Origin: Thaumasiovibrio subtropicus
Lineage (GTDB): Bacteria > Pseudomonadota > Gammaproteobacteria > Enterobacterales > Vibrionaceae
Length of the DNA stretch: 64,000 nt
Assembly (NCBI RefSeq): GCF_019703835.1
Contig: NZ_AP023054.1
Span: 1,674,001 to 1,738,000 of the forward strand
Reading direction: 5' to 3'
In this document: one piece after another, positions 54,243-62,805 of the stretch
How the letters are laid out: each line of letters opens with the position of its first letter
How positions within the stretch are numbered: position 1 is the first letter of the stretch
Program-made: the position numbers and the translations under genes
The notes under the pieces: model-generated
Told to the model about the DNA's origin: nothing
The model's database searches: none
The model's input: the letters and a program-made list of their open reading frames with translations, nothing else

Positions 54243-56068
54243 TGCGAAAAATTGATGGCTTTAAGCTAAGTGTATTGACAGTAAGTATTGCCGCAGCTGC
54301 ACAAGCGAATGCCGCGCTGTATCAAATCGAAGAAGTGACAGACATGCCAGCCAGCACTTATGCGCGCGCTGTCTCTGAATACGCTAATGCCGATTTGAAC
54401 TGTTTTGATACTACAGCGAATTGTGCGGTAGCCGATACACAGGTCGCGGGTGAAACCTTGTTAGGTCGCATGGGTGAACCGTATCGTGATGAAGTGCCTT
54501 ATATGGGGTTCTTCCGCAACGATATTGATGAGAGCGATGATCTACGTCGCTACTGTTATGACTTCCTTGGCTACAGTACTTGTGACTCTTGGGGGGACTC
54601 AGAGTGGTCAGCCATTGCAAGAGAGCGTGCGGGTTGGGGATCTGGATACAAAGCGAATTCCACCGCGATTAATAACGGCACTGTGCTTGATTTAAGCGCA
54701 ATGACAGGTGACGCTGATGGGTCAACGGTTAACTCTGTCGTCAATACATTTGCCTCTGACGGTACCATTATTGGTTCTACCAGTGCGGGCTTTATAGAGA
54801 ACAATAATGGCGCATACCCTCGTCAGTTCCGCAAGCGTGGCTTTGTGTATGATGGTGGAACGGTCACAGAGTTGAAGCCGCTGGCTGATATTAACGAAGT
54901 TATTGATACTCATGGCCAAACCAGTGCTTTTGATACGGTTGATTTTGGCGGCCAGCGCTTAGTCGGTGGGTCGAGTGCCAGTGTTGTCTTTGGGTCCAAT
55001 TACTCATCGGATAAAACAGGTGCTCACAGTTGTACCGTAGGTACAGACAGCGAAGCCTGTAATAACTTATCGTTTGCGACGCAAGCCGTTGTTTGGGATC
55101 AAGCGGGGACAGCTTACCCAATGGTTTCCGGGTGGATTGGTGGTGGATCATGGCTAAATGACCATCGTGCCCGCCAAGCGTCACTGCGTGGTTTCGAGAT
55201 CGTCGATACCGGCAACGGGGACGGTGCTCAACCGTATGGTGTGGGTTATTCTTCGCAGTGGATCAATGCTAACGGCATTGCGATGGCGGCACGCGCCGTG
55301 GTTTTTGTACCAAAAGAGGGCGGTGTCGATATCGCGGACCTTGAAAACCCTCAATGGGAGTTGAGAACGATTCCGGGCTTGGAGCTGATTTCGGACGGTA
55401 CCGCAGTTCGCCTGTTTACCAGCGCAGTTGATGTCAACCAAAGTGGCTTAGTGATTGGCCATGCCAAGAACGAAGTGGCGCAGTCACGTATCTTCCCGCA
55501 TAAGAGTTTCGTCTACGACGTTAAGGCGAACAATACGGTTTTATTCGAAAGTTTAAACGGGATGTTCAGTAATGTGCACACGTTTGCGTCTTCTATTAAC
55601 AACCACAGTGAGATTGTTGGTTGGACAGACGTTGAAATCGTCAATGAAATCTCAGGTCGCCAGCGTCGTCAGCGAGGCTTCATCTATCTTCATGGTGATG
55701 AGTCACGTAACCTAGCAAAGTTTAATAATAATCGTGGCTGGTTGTTAGATGATCTGACTTATAACTCAGGCGATGGTGCAGGCACACCATCTAACCAGTA
55801 CCGTATCGCGCAGGCACACGACATTAATGACGCAGGCGTTATTTCAGCGACGGCGCTGAAGTGTGAAGGTGGCTATGATTCAGTGGCTTCGAATGCAACG
55901 TGTTCAGGGACTGAAACGCTGGTGGCCGTGAAGTTGATGCCAAATCCAGAAGGTGAGCCTGCGAGCCGCCCTCAGGAGTCGACTAACGTTGAGCGCAAGG
56001 GTGGTAGCTTCGGCTGGTTGGGCCTCTCTCTACTGGCCTTGATGGGGTTACGCAAGCGTCGTCAATAA
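54242..56068 (+). CDS. DUF3466 exported protein with GlyGly-CTERM anchor
   Basis: 608 residues from the ATG at 54242, which overlaps the uup stop and has AAGGGA upstream. Signal peptide about 20 residues (LSVLTVSIAAAAQANA). The central domain is long and beta-rich with repeats such as GFVYDGGTVTELKPL and SSINNHSEIVGWTD (DUF3466). The C-terminus (KGGSFGWLGLSLLALMGLRK) is a GlyGly-CTERM sorting signal, normally cut by rhombosortase and linked to type II secretion substrates. So the protein is probably displayed or released at the surface. Function unknown. The replacement of pqiABC by this gene between uup and rmf differs from E. coli. Confidence 0.93.
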   Translation: MRKIDGFKLSVLTVSIAAAAQANAALYQIEEVTDMPASTYARAVSEYANADLNCFDTTANCAVADTQVAGETLLGRMGEPYRDEVPYMGFFRNDIDESDDLRRYCYDFLGYSTCDSWGDSEWSAIARERAGWGSGYKANSTAINNGTVLDLSAMTGDADGSTVNSVVNTFASDGTIIGSTSAGFIENNNGAYPRQFRKRGFVYDGGTVTELKPLADINEVIDTHGQTSAFDTVDFGGQRLVGGSSASVVFGSNYSSDKTGAHSCTVGTDSEACNNLSFATQAVVWDQAGTAYPMVSGWIGGGSWLNDHRARQASLRGFEIVDTGNGDGAQPYGVGYSSQWINANGIAMAARAVVFVPKEGGVDIADLENPQWELRTIPGLELISDGTAVRLFTSAVDVNQSGLVIGHAKNEVAQSRIFPHKSFVYDVKANNTVLFESLNGMFSNVHTFASSINNHSEIVGWTDVEIVNEISGRQRRQRGFIYLHGDESRNLAKFNNNRGWLLDDLTYNSGDGAGTPSNQYRIAQAHDINDAGVISATALKCEGGYDSVASNATCSGTETLVAVKLMPNPEGEPASRPQESTNVERKGGSFGWLGLSLLALMGLRKRRQ

Positions 56069-56230
56069 GAAAGATCGAGATTTTCGCTCCTGTTCACAAT
56101 TTAACCGGTAGGGCGAAAATCTCATTGCGATCTCTTCGCATTTCGTCAATTCTTACTGAGGAGTCATAAAAACTCCATCATTACGTCATAGTAATGAAGC
56201 ACCACACATTGTAAGGATGAGGAACGAACT

Positions 56231-56404
56231 ATGAAGAGACAAAAGCGGGATCGTCTAGAACGTGCGCAAAAGAGTGGATACCAAGCTGGTATTAATGGTC
56301 GCTCTCAAGAAAGTTGTCCGTATCAAACCTTAGATACCCGTACTCAATGGCTTGGTGGCTGGCGGGATGCCAGAGAAGATATACAAACCGGTCTCTACAA
56401 ATAA
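56231..56404 (+). CDS. rmf: Ribosome modulation factor
   Basis: 57 residues, too short for most ORF lists. The product reads MKRQKRDRLERAQKSGYQAG and continues with INGRSQESCPYQTLDTRTQW, nearly the E. coli RMF N-terminal half; QWLGGWRDAREDI follows. RMF pairs 70S ribosomes into inactive 100S dimers in stationary phase. GAGG upstream of ATG, own promoter region in the 160-base gap after DUF3466, and a terminator 19 bases after the stop. Confidence 0.96.
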   Translation: MKRQKRDRLERAQKSGYQAGINGRSQESCPYQTLDTRTQWLGGWRDAREDIQTGLYK

Positions 56405-56423
56405 CACCCTTCGATTTAAGGAT

Positions 56424-56446
56424 AAAGCCCCCCAAAAAGGGGCTTT
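56424..56446 (+). terminator. Terminator after rmf
   Basis: aaagcccc / ggggcttt stem followed by T. Confidence 0.9.
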
Positions 56447-56653
56447 TTCATTACCATTCTAACGCACTATAACTAATGAGCTTTATCTGTTTTTAAACTT
56501 TCGGGTCAAAGCTCACGATGAATTACTCATCGCAATGATTTATAGCTTTTCAAAGCAGAGAGCGTAGGAGCATCACGTAGCTAGCAACTGGCAAGAGAAA
56601 AGGGGATTTATCGAAGGGATTTGAGGGTGATAACACGGTCTAAAAACAAAAAA

Positions 56654-56668
56654 CCACCCAGAGGGTGG
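56654..56668 (-). terminator. Terminator after fabA
   Basis: ccaccc / gggtgg stem; the minus strand continues with a T run. Located 23 bases past the fabA stop. Confidence 0.85.
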
Positions 56669-56691
56669 CTTTTGTCACTATTCTAATCGAC

Positions 56692-57210
56692 TTAGAAAGT
56701 AGAGGTATCGGTGAAAAGACCTACTTTAAGATCTTTTGCAACGTAAATTTCTTTACCATCAACAAGGACACGACCGTCAGCCACACCCATGATGAGTTTG
56801 CGGTTGATGAGACGCTTTAGGTTGATTTCATAAGTGACTTTCTTCGCGTCTGGTAGGATTTGACCAGTGAACTTGACTTCACCAACACCGAGTGCACGAC
56901 CTTTGCCCGCACCGCCATTCCAACCAAGGAAGAAGCCTACAAGCTGCCACATGGCATCAAGTCCAAGACAGCCCGGCATAACTGGATCGTTTTGGAAGTG
57001 ACAATCGAAGAACCATAGATCAGGCTTGATATCGAGTTCTGCGTGGATGAAACCTTTACCGTACTCACCACCTTCGTCGGTGATTTTGACAATACGATCC
57101 ATCATCAGCATATTGTCTGACGGTAATTGAGGACGACCCGGGCCAAATAATTCTCCAGTGCCCGCAGCAACGAGGTCCTCGTATTCAAATGATTGACGTT
57201 TCATCAGCAT
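56692..57210 (-). CDS. fabA: 3-hydroxydecanoyl-ACP dehydratase/isomerase
   Basis: 172 residues, same as E. coli. Introduces the cis double bond for unsaturated fatty acids. Catalytic His in [20 protein letters not shown] and Asp in the same [12 protein letters not shown] motif; [20 protein letters not shown] is the N-terminal family block. The start at 57210 aligns residue for residue with E. coli. A FabR palindrome 40 bases upstream predicts repression by unsaturated acyl-ACP/CoA through FabR; FadR activation cannot be judged. Confidence 0.97.
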   Translation of the reverse strand: MLMKRQSFEYEDLVAAGTGELFGPGRPQLPSDNMLMMDRIVKITDEGGEYGKGFIHAELDIKPDLWFFDCHFQNDPVMPGCLGLDAMWQLVGFFLGWNGGAGKGRALGVGEVKFTGQILPDAKKVTYEINLKRLINRKLIMGVADGRVLVDGKEIYVAKDLKVGLFTDTSTF

Positions 57211-57249
57211 AGTTCTTCTAACAGCTCCTTATTGTGGTGCAGCCAATTT

Positions 57250-57267
57250 AGCGAACACGTGTACGCT
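57250..57267. promoter_or_regulatory. FabR operator upstream of fabA
   Basis: AGCGAACACGTGTACGCT. Read on the minus strand it is AGCGTACACGTGTTCGCT, the form I recall for the E. coli fabA/fabB FabR site. It sits 40 bases before the start codon, just past the 3' end of ycbZ. Confidence 0.88.
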
Positions 57268-57279
57268 AAACAACTCGGA

Positions 57280-58944
57280 TCAGTTCTGGACAAACCAGTT
57301 AAGTATTCGACTTATAAGCCCTCTTGGCGGTAAATCGTCTCCATGAAATTCGTCGATTCGTTGGCCAATTTTGTTAAGCAGCGTCTCTTGATCTCGCTCA
57401 CCATCAAAAGGCACTTCTGTAAGCAGAGGTAGGGCTTGGTGGACATCTTCAACAGGCCAAAGATGGAATTGACCTTCTTTAATCGCATTCATCACCTCGT
57501 CATTGAGGCACAAGTTGACGATATTGGCTTGCGGAAGAATCACGCCTTGTTCGCCTGTCAGGCCGCGATGAGAACAGACGTGGAAGAAGCCTTCAATTTT
57601 TTCGTTGATGCCGCCAACCGCTTGGACACGGCCAAATTGGTCTACGGCACCGGTGACCGCGATCTGTTGATTGATTTCCACTTTACTCAATGCGCTGACA
57701 AAGGCGCATAATTCCGCCAAAGACGCACTGTCGCCGTCGACTTCGCAGTATGACTGTTCAAATACGATGGAAGCGGAGTAAGGCAATGGTTGATTAAGAT
57801 CGAGCGCTGCACTTACAAAGGCTTGCATAATCATCATGCCTTTGGCGTGAATGTTCCCTGCCATATCTGCTTTTCGTTCCACATCGGCAATGTCGCCATC
57901 ACCAAAGTGAACCACACAGGAAATACGCGAAGGCTCGCCATACGATTTGGGATGGCCTGACATCTCGACCACGGTGAGGCCATTTACTTGGCCAACTTCT
58001 TTGCCTTTACAGTCGATGATGACGTGTCCACCGTGAATATCTTCCAACGCACGGTTAGGTAAATACGATTCTCGGAACTCGATAGCAGCGCGACTCAATT
58101 GTATTGCGTCTTTGGTGATCGCATCCCCGTTGGCTTCTAGTGCCGCTTCTGTCAGTACGCCTACATGCCAGAGAGGACAAAGCGGCAGTTTATCATGCTC
58201 TTCGGCTTCACGAGCGCCTGCGCGAAACAGTGCAGGCCAGGCGTCATCGGCCATCTTCGGAAGATTTAAGCGTTCACACCAATCGGTGACCATACTGGTA
58301 TAGGCGTTAAGCATGCCTTCATGGAGCTCAACATCTTGCTCATACTCGCCATAGATCCAAAGGCCAGAAAAGACGTCAGGCTCTCCGGCTTCAATATCAG
58401 CCATCGAAGTACGATCACCGTAAACCACCAGCTTAATATTGAGAGACGCAGGCTCGGGCAAGGGGAGTTGCTTTTTATTGTCGATTGCACGCCATGCCAG
58501 CTTCTCACCAGCGACGACGGCTTTGATCTCTGGCCAAAGTGATGCATTAGCGAGCAATTGAGTCGCAGGGATTAACAAGATGCCATTGTCCGCATCGTGC
58601 AAGAACCCCGGTTTTTTGTGTGTATCACCTTGTGCATCTTGATAGCAGTAACCCAGCATACTCTGCGCATTAAAAGTAGAAGGCGCGATGATATTGCACA
58701 CGTCCTTTGCTTTGATCATTGCGATTAACTCATCACGGTAAAGCATGTTTTCCTGAGAAGTGATGCGAAGAATGCGAGGCTGATGGGTGAAACGAACAAA
58801 GCGGCTGATGGCGTCACTCAAACGAGGTTGCAGTTCCTCACGAAAAGAGGACGAATAAGCGAGTTGAGAAAGCGGAGATTCAAATCGAGCGTAATCTGGT
58901 TCGAACTGCAACCAGTGTTGGTTTTGCATAATGAGTAAGGCCAT
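57280..58944 (-). CDS. ycbZ: Lon-like protease YcbZ (LonH type)
   Basis: 554 residues (E. coli YcbZ 586). Lon-family S16 protease domain at the C-terminus with catalytic Ser in EVDGDSASLAELCAF and Lys in GGINEKIEGFF. The N-terminal part is degenerate: no canonical Walker A GxxGxGKT is visible, so this may be an ATP-independent or weakly ATP-binding Lon relative. Substrate unknown. It sits between fabA and matP, exactly as in E. coli. The start is uncertain between 58944 and an ATG five codons later; neither has a clear ribosome site. Confidence 0.9.
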   Translation of the reverse strand: MALLIMQNQHWLQFEPDYARFESPLSQLAYSSSFREELQPRLSDAISRFVRFTHQPRILRITSQENMLYRDELIAMIKAKDVCNIIAPSTFNAQSMLGYCYQDAQGDTHKKPGFLHDADNGILLIPATQLLANASLWPEIKAVVAGEKLAWRAIDNKKQLPLPEPASLNIKLVVYGDRTSMADIEAGEPDVFSGLWIYGEYEQDVELHEGMLNAYTSMVTDWCERLNLPKMADDAWPALFRAGAREAEEHDKLPLCPLWHVGVLTEAALEANGDAITKDAIQLSRAAIEFRESYLPNRALEDIHGGHVIIDCKGKEVGQVNGLTVVEMSGHPKSYGEPSRISCVVHFGDGDIADVERKADMAGNIHAKGMMIMQAFVSAALDLNQPLPYSASIVFEQSYCEVDGDSASLAELCAFVSALSKVEINQQIAVTGAVDQFGRVQAVGGINEKIEGFFHVCSHRGLTGEQGVILPQANIVNLCLNDEVMNAIKEGQFHLWPVEDVHQALPLLTEVPFDGERDQETLLNKIGQRIDEFHGDDLPPRGLISRILNWFVQN

Positions 58945-59208
58945 CAGTAATAGGGATAAAAGGAGTCGATTATATACACATACGAGTAAAAATGCAGGTT
59001 TAAGTCAGGTTGGCGATGTTACTTAGCTCAATTTGTGTAAAAAAAAGCCTCAAGCGTGAAAATGCGTACTGGTTCCAGCAATTTGTCGTTAATTCACAGA
59101 GTTGCGGATTGACCCCGCATTCGGGCCACGTTGATATTGTCACTCCACTTGGTAATGCATTACACTGTCACCGAGACTCAGCAAACGACAAAATGGAACT
59201 CCGCCAAC

Positions 59209-59655
59209 ATGAAATATCAACAGCTTGAAAACCTCGAAGCCGGCTGGAAATGGAAATACTTAGTGAAAAAGTATCGTGACGGTGAAAAGGTGACTCGCTA
59301 TATCGACACAAGTGAAGATAAAGCAGCTGTTGAGCAACTTTTGGCGTTAGAGCATGAACCAACGCTCGTGTTAGAGTGGATCGATGCCAACATGGCCGAG
59401 CCGTTAGAAAATAAGCTTAAGCAAGCGATTCGTGCGAAGCGCAAGCGTCACTTTAATGCCGAGCAGGAGCATACCCGCAAGAAATCGATAGACCTTGACT
59501 ACAAAGTTTGGAAGATGCTCGCCGACAAGTCGATGGAAATGGGCTCGACGCTTTCGGAAACCATCGAATATCTACTGACTGAATCTAACCGTGCCTCTCA
59601 GCGTGTCTCCGATATTCGTAATGATCTCAGTGAACTTCTCAACATGGATGATTGA
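59209..59655 (+). CDS. matP: Macrodomain Ter protein MatP
   Basis: 148 residues (E. coli 150). Starts at 59209 (MKYQQLENLEAGWKWKYLVK), matching family N-termini; the longer ORF from 59131 has 26 extra unrelated residues. C-terminal ribbon-helix-helix: KKSIDLDYKVWKMLADKS and TLSETIEYLLTE bind matS sites; the last 20 residues support tetramerisation and ZapB contact. The window contains four exact matS copies, so MatP's targets are physically close. Divergent from ycbZ. Confidence 0.97.
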   Translation: MKYQQLENLEAGWKWKYLVKKYRDGEKVTRYIDTSEDKAAVEQLLALEHEPTLVLEWIDANMAEPLENKLKQAIRAKRKRHFNAEQEHTRKKSIDLDYKVWKMLADKSMEMGSTLSETIEYLLTESNRASQRVSDIRNDLSELLNMDD

Positions 59656-59657
59656 TT

Positions 59658-59954
59658 ATGCTTTACGTATTGTTACTGGCCATTGCGGTCTGTGTCTTTG
59701 TTTTTATAGACCGTCCGATTATTGCAATGTGGTTTAAAGATGGGGATATCACTAAGTCCAAAGGGAATATCCCTCACGGTTTTTTGCATGACTGCAAAGA
59801 GATCGGCCACAAACAGCCTTTTTCTGGTTCGATTAAGGTGTATAAAAACCGCTTTACAACCAAACTCGTGTTTTCTAAATCGGTGCCTGCTAAAGTGAAG
59901 CAGCGCATTCGTAACGTTTTTCCGCATCAAGCCAAGTTAAAAGCGCGTAAATAA
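59658..59954 (+). CDS. DUF3634 family membrane-anchored protein
   Basis: 98 residues from the ATG at 59658, three bases after matP ends (TTG at 59652 would overlap matP). N-terminal membrane anchor (MLYVLLLAIAVCVFVFI), then a basic cytoplasmic domain: GNIPHGFLHDCKEIG, IKVYKNRFTTKLVFSK, VKQRIRNVFPHQ. DUF3634 is a small family of unknown function often next to matP in Vibrionaceae, as I recall. Likely co-transcribed with matP. Confidence 0.85.
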   Translation: MLYVLLLAIAVCVFVFIDRPIIAMWFKDGDITKSKGNIPHGFLHDCKEIGHKQPFSGSIKVYKNRFTTKLVFSKSVPAKVKQRIRNVFPHQAKLKARK

Positions 59955-60112
59955 ACCATCATCAAAACGTTATGTCTCAAAAGTGTTTGCCATTTTTGGG
60001 ACTAACCAATCATTTTCTTAGCATATTCTGATACTTATTGACCAATCTACGTTTGCGTACAGAATTCGATACTGCTAGCCTGAAAGCTGTTTTTATTTAT
60101 GGGATAGCTTGT

Positions 60113-60823
60113 GTGTCTGAATCTGCGGTCAACGTCAACATTGAAGACGATCTCCGTTATCTGCGTGGAGCAGAAGCTTTTAAACTCGTCTCGCTTTCGG
60201 CTGAAGTGACGCTGTCTATTACTACCGCGCTCGGAAAAAAGATACGTTGTAAATCTCGCCTCACAGGCTGTGACTTTGGTAATCATATCTTTCTTGCCTC
60301 TCCGGATATTTCTCCTCGCGATAAACGTTACTTCTTGAATGCGGGGTATTGGGTCCAAGTGGATACCATCTGTGATCGGGGTGAAGGCGCTAGGCTCTCA
60401 TTCAAATCACGTATCACTCGCTACGTTGATGAGTTGGACCTACTTGCGATTGAGTTGCCATATACGGTGACAATGAAGACCTTGCGCAGTGAGTCTCGTT
60501 ATGCCACGTCGATTAAAGGTGTTGTGGCAAACAGTGACAAGAAAGTGCCTATGCTCATTACTGATTTATCCAAGCAAGGATGTGGCTTAGCGCTGAATCG
60601 TTTGCATGATGTGCTTTCAGTAGAGCAGCAAGTAAAAATCCGGGTTAAGAATGACTTAACCAATCAAGTGTTTGTTTTAAGTGGCGAAGTGAAAAATAGA
60701 ACGTTAGGCAGTGGTGATATACGTGTTGGCGTAAAGTTCAATGACAAAAGCGCTGATGGCGTGCGTCAACTCATGTCACAGCTTACTTACAATGGCGATG
60801 CGCTTGTCTTTGCCGCTAGTTAA
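60113..60823 (+). CDS. PilZ domain protein, YcgR-like
   Basis: 236 residues from the GTG at 60113 (GGGATA upstream). The longer ORF start, a TTG at 60038, is less likely. An N-terminal beta domain of the YcgR-N type is followed by PilZ: RSESR (RxxxR) near residue 126 and DLSKQG (D/N-x-S-x-x-G) near residue 155, the two cyclic-di-GMP contacts, both intact. It should bind c-di-GMP and act as a local receptor, possibly for flagellar or surface control. It converges on a diguanylate cyclase gene with a four-base overlap of coding ends. Confidence 0.88.
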   Translation: MSESAVNVNIEDDLRYLRGAEAFKLVSLSAEVTLSITTALGKKIRCKSRLTGCDFGNHIFLASPDISPRDKRYFLNAGYWVQVDTICDRGEGARLSFKSRITRYVDELDLLAIELPYTVTMKTLRSESRYATSIKGVVANSDKKVPMLITDLSKQGCGLALNRLHDVLSVEQQVKIRVKNDLTNQVFVLSGEVKNRTLGSGDIRVGVKFNDKSADGVRQLMSQLTYNGDALVFAAS

Positions 60824-62238
60824 ACGCGAGAAGCAAAAGACTCCGGCGCGATAACAACACGGTTTTTCCCTGAAGACTTCGCGCTGTAGAGCGCTTTATC
60901 TGCCGCGTTGAGGATCTCTTCTGCTTCCAGCCCCGGTCGGTATTGTGCAATGCCGATACTCACACTCGACGTAACGTCACATTCTTCTTCGGCTCGGTGA
61001 GAAAAGGTTTCCCGAATCAGATCTGTTGTCAGCATTGCATCATCGATGGAGGAGTATGGCATCAGTACAATGAACTCCTCGCCACCAAGACGCGCTGCGG
61101 TGTCTTTTGCTCGGCAAGCATCCCGCATGGTTCGAGCAAGCGTTTTAAGCACAATATCCCCTTTAGCATGGCCGTAGGTATCATTTAGCTGCTTAAAGTT
61201 ATCGATATCGAATGCCGCTAAAACGTATACATGGTGATGGTTCTTTTCTGCGCGCAAATGTTCATCGTGCAGGATTGAGAAGAAGGCACGTCGATTTTGT
61301 AGTCGCGTCAAGGAATCGAATTGTGCTTCATATTGCCAATGGACTTTCGCTTTTTCTGTCTCGATGAGGTGGGCTTTTTGCAGCGTGATCCCGTACACGG
61401 CAATCGCACATGAGAAGACAAACGCCATCATTTCCGAGTTAGTCTCTACAGAACTCGAGGAAACCAGTGCGCCATGACCGTTGGCCGTAAGCAAAATAAA
61501 GCACAGCATCGTACCAGCACTAATGAGAGACGCTAACCAACCGTCCAACCGAAATGCCGCCATAACCAAGCAAGGTAGCACTAAGAAAGCGATCCAATCG
61601 TTACCCTCACTCATGCTGAACACTAAAATAGACGAAATCAACACGACAAGTATGGCGAGGTCGGTGAGTTGCGGGGTGATGTCGTCAGATCGTTTATGCC
61701 AATTGGCATAGCATTGATAGATGAGCAGAATACCCAAGCTGTCGGCAAGCACCAGCATACGCTGGGTTTCCAGTACTTCATTGAAATGAATGTAGCCACC
61801 AAAAAAAAGGTTCGCGCTGATGATGGAACTGGATAGTAAGGTAGGAAATAGGCAGCCGTATAGGCCAAGCTTAAACAGATCGTTGCTGTATTGGATGCCG
61901 TTGGGGAGCGACTTTTGCAGCATCTTCATACCCCAGACCGGCGCGAGTAGATCGCCGAACGCGGCGACAAAGGTGTGGAATACGCTATGTGAGATATCGT
62001 GGCCGATATGGAGTCCATTAAAATTAGCAAGAAAGCTCGCAAGAAAGATTACTGGTGCTGCTTTCAGTCCATGCCTTAAAAGCATGACTAAGCCGACGCC
62101 GCCAGGAAGCCAGATCATGGTGAGATTTTCTGGCTGCAGTGAGAATAAGTGCATACCAAATCGAGCGAGAATGAAATAGGCAATACCCATCATTACTATG
62201 CTCAGCCAAGGAGATTTGGCATCAGTTTTTGGAATCAT
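60820..62238 (-). CDS. MASE1-GGDEF diguanylate cyclase
   Basis: 472 residues from ATG at 62238 (GAGG just upstream; a TTG at 62268 adds ten residues). N-terminal MASE1 membrane sensor, about eight helices (ENLTMIWLPGGVGLVMLLRH and FNGLHIGHDISHSVFHTFVA are typical). C-terminal GGDEF starting FDSLTRLQNRRAFFSIL, with GGEEF active site and the inhibitory site RAKD nine residues earlier. So it makes cyclic-di-GMP and should be product-inhibited, unlike the cyclase at 2607. Its 3' end overlaps the PilZ gene's end, so the two could interfere or be linked. Confidence 0.92.
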   Translation of the reverse strand: MIPKTDAKSPWLSIVMMGIAYFILARFGMHLFSLQPENLTMIWLPGGVGLVMLLRHGLKAAPVIFLASFLANFNGLHIGHDISHSVFHTFVAAFGDLLAPVWGMKMLQKSLPNGIQYSNDLFKLGLYGCLFPTLLSSSIISANLFFGGYIHFNEVLETQRMLVLADSLGILLIYQCYANWHKRSDDITPQLTDLAILVVLISSILVFSMSEGNDWIAFLVLPCLVMAAFRLDGWLASLISAGTMLCFILLTANGHGALVSSSSVETNSEMMAFVFSCAIAVYGITLQKAHLIETEKAKVHWQYEAQFDSLTRLQNRRAFFSILHDEHLRAEKNHHHVYVLAAFDIDNFKQLNDTYGHAKGDIVLKTLARTMRDACRAKDTAARLGGEEFIVLMPYSSIDDAMLTTDLIRETFSHRAEEECDVTSSVSIGIAQYRPGLEAEEILNAADKALYSAKSSGKNRVVIAPESFASRV

Positions 62239-62445
62239 GGCCTCAAATTCGTTGCAACGGGACGTCAAAAAATCAAAAAAATGTACCTATCAGTATGAGT
62301 GGTGTAAATGAAAAATGTGCAAATTGTCGATCCAGTCGATCAGTTTGATTGAATTTATATCGGTGTTGCAGTGTAACTGTCTGCCTAGTTATACATAGGA
62401 GACAGATCTTACGCTTAATGCTATCAGGGTATGAGTAGTACGCAG

Positions 62446-62787
62446 TTAATCTAATAGACCGTGAATGAGGCTGCCAACAGCTGCGTCCGGATGTGGGTCG
62501 GTGAGATAAATCGGCTTTTGTTTGGCGACAGCGTAACCGAGGTCAATGAGGACACTAGTACCTATGTAACCAGAAGGGTTTACGATAATGACAATGTCAG
62601 CATCATTGATGCGTTGAAAACAAGATTGCACCCCCGCCGCGATATCTGGATTGAAGGAAGGCACTGAAATCGCATTAAAACCCAGTTCGCGCAGTGTCGT
62701 CGCTGTTTCTAGCAATGCGTCGTTGAATTTAAAACTGCCACATAAGCAAACGTGGCTGCCTGAATCAATGTGTTGAAGAATATCCAT
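62446..62787 (-). CDS. Nucleoside 2-deoxyribosyltransferase-like protein
   Basis: 113 residues, Rossmann-like. Seen: VCLCGSFKF at the N-terminus, INDADIVIIVNPSGYIGTSV and DLGYAVAKQKPIYL. These match the deoxyribosyltransferase/DUF4406 fold where the D of ADIV and the GTSV-E/D-GYA segment form the nucleotide site; the usual catalytic Glu position (G-x-x-x-E) reads Asp in LIDLGYA. Activity is uncertain. It lies 18 bases after the phospholipase gene on the same strand and probably shares its transcript. Confidence 0.75.
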   Translation of the reverse strand: MDILQHIDSGSHVCLCGSFKFNDALLETATTLRELGFNAISVPSFNPDIAAGVQSCFQRINDADIVIIVNPSGYIGTSVLIDLGYAVAKQKPIYLTDPHPDAAVGSLIHGLLD

Positions 62788-62805
62788 TTCGCTTCCATTT
62801 CTTAT

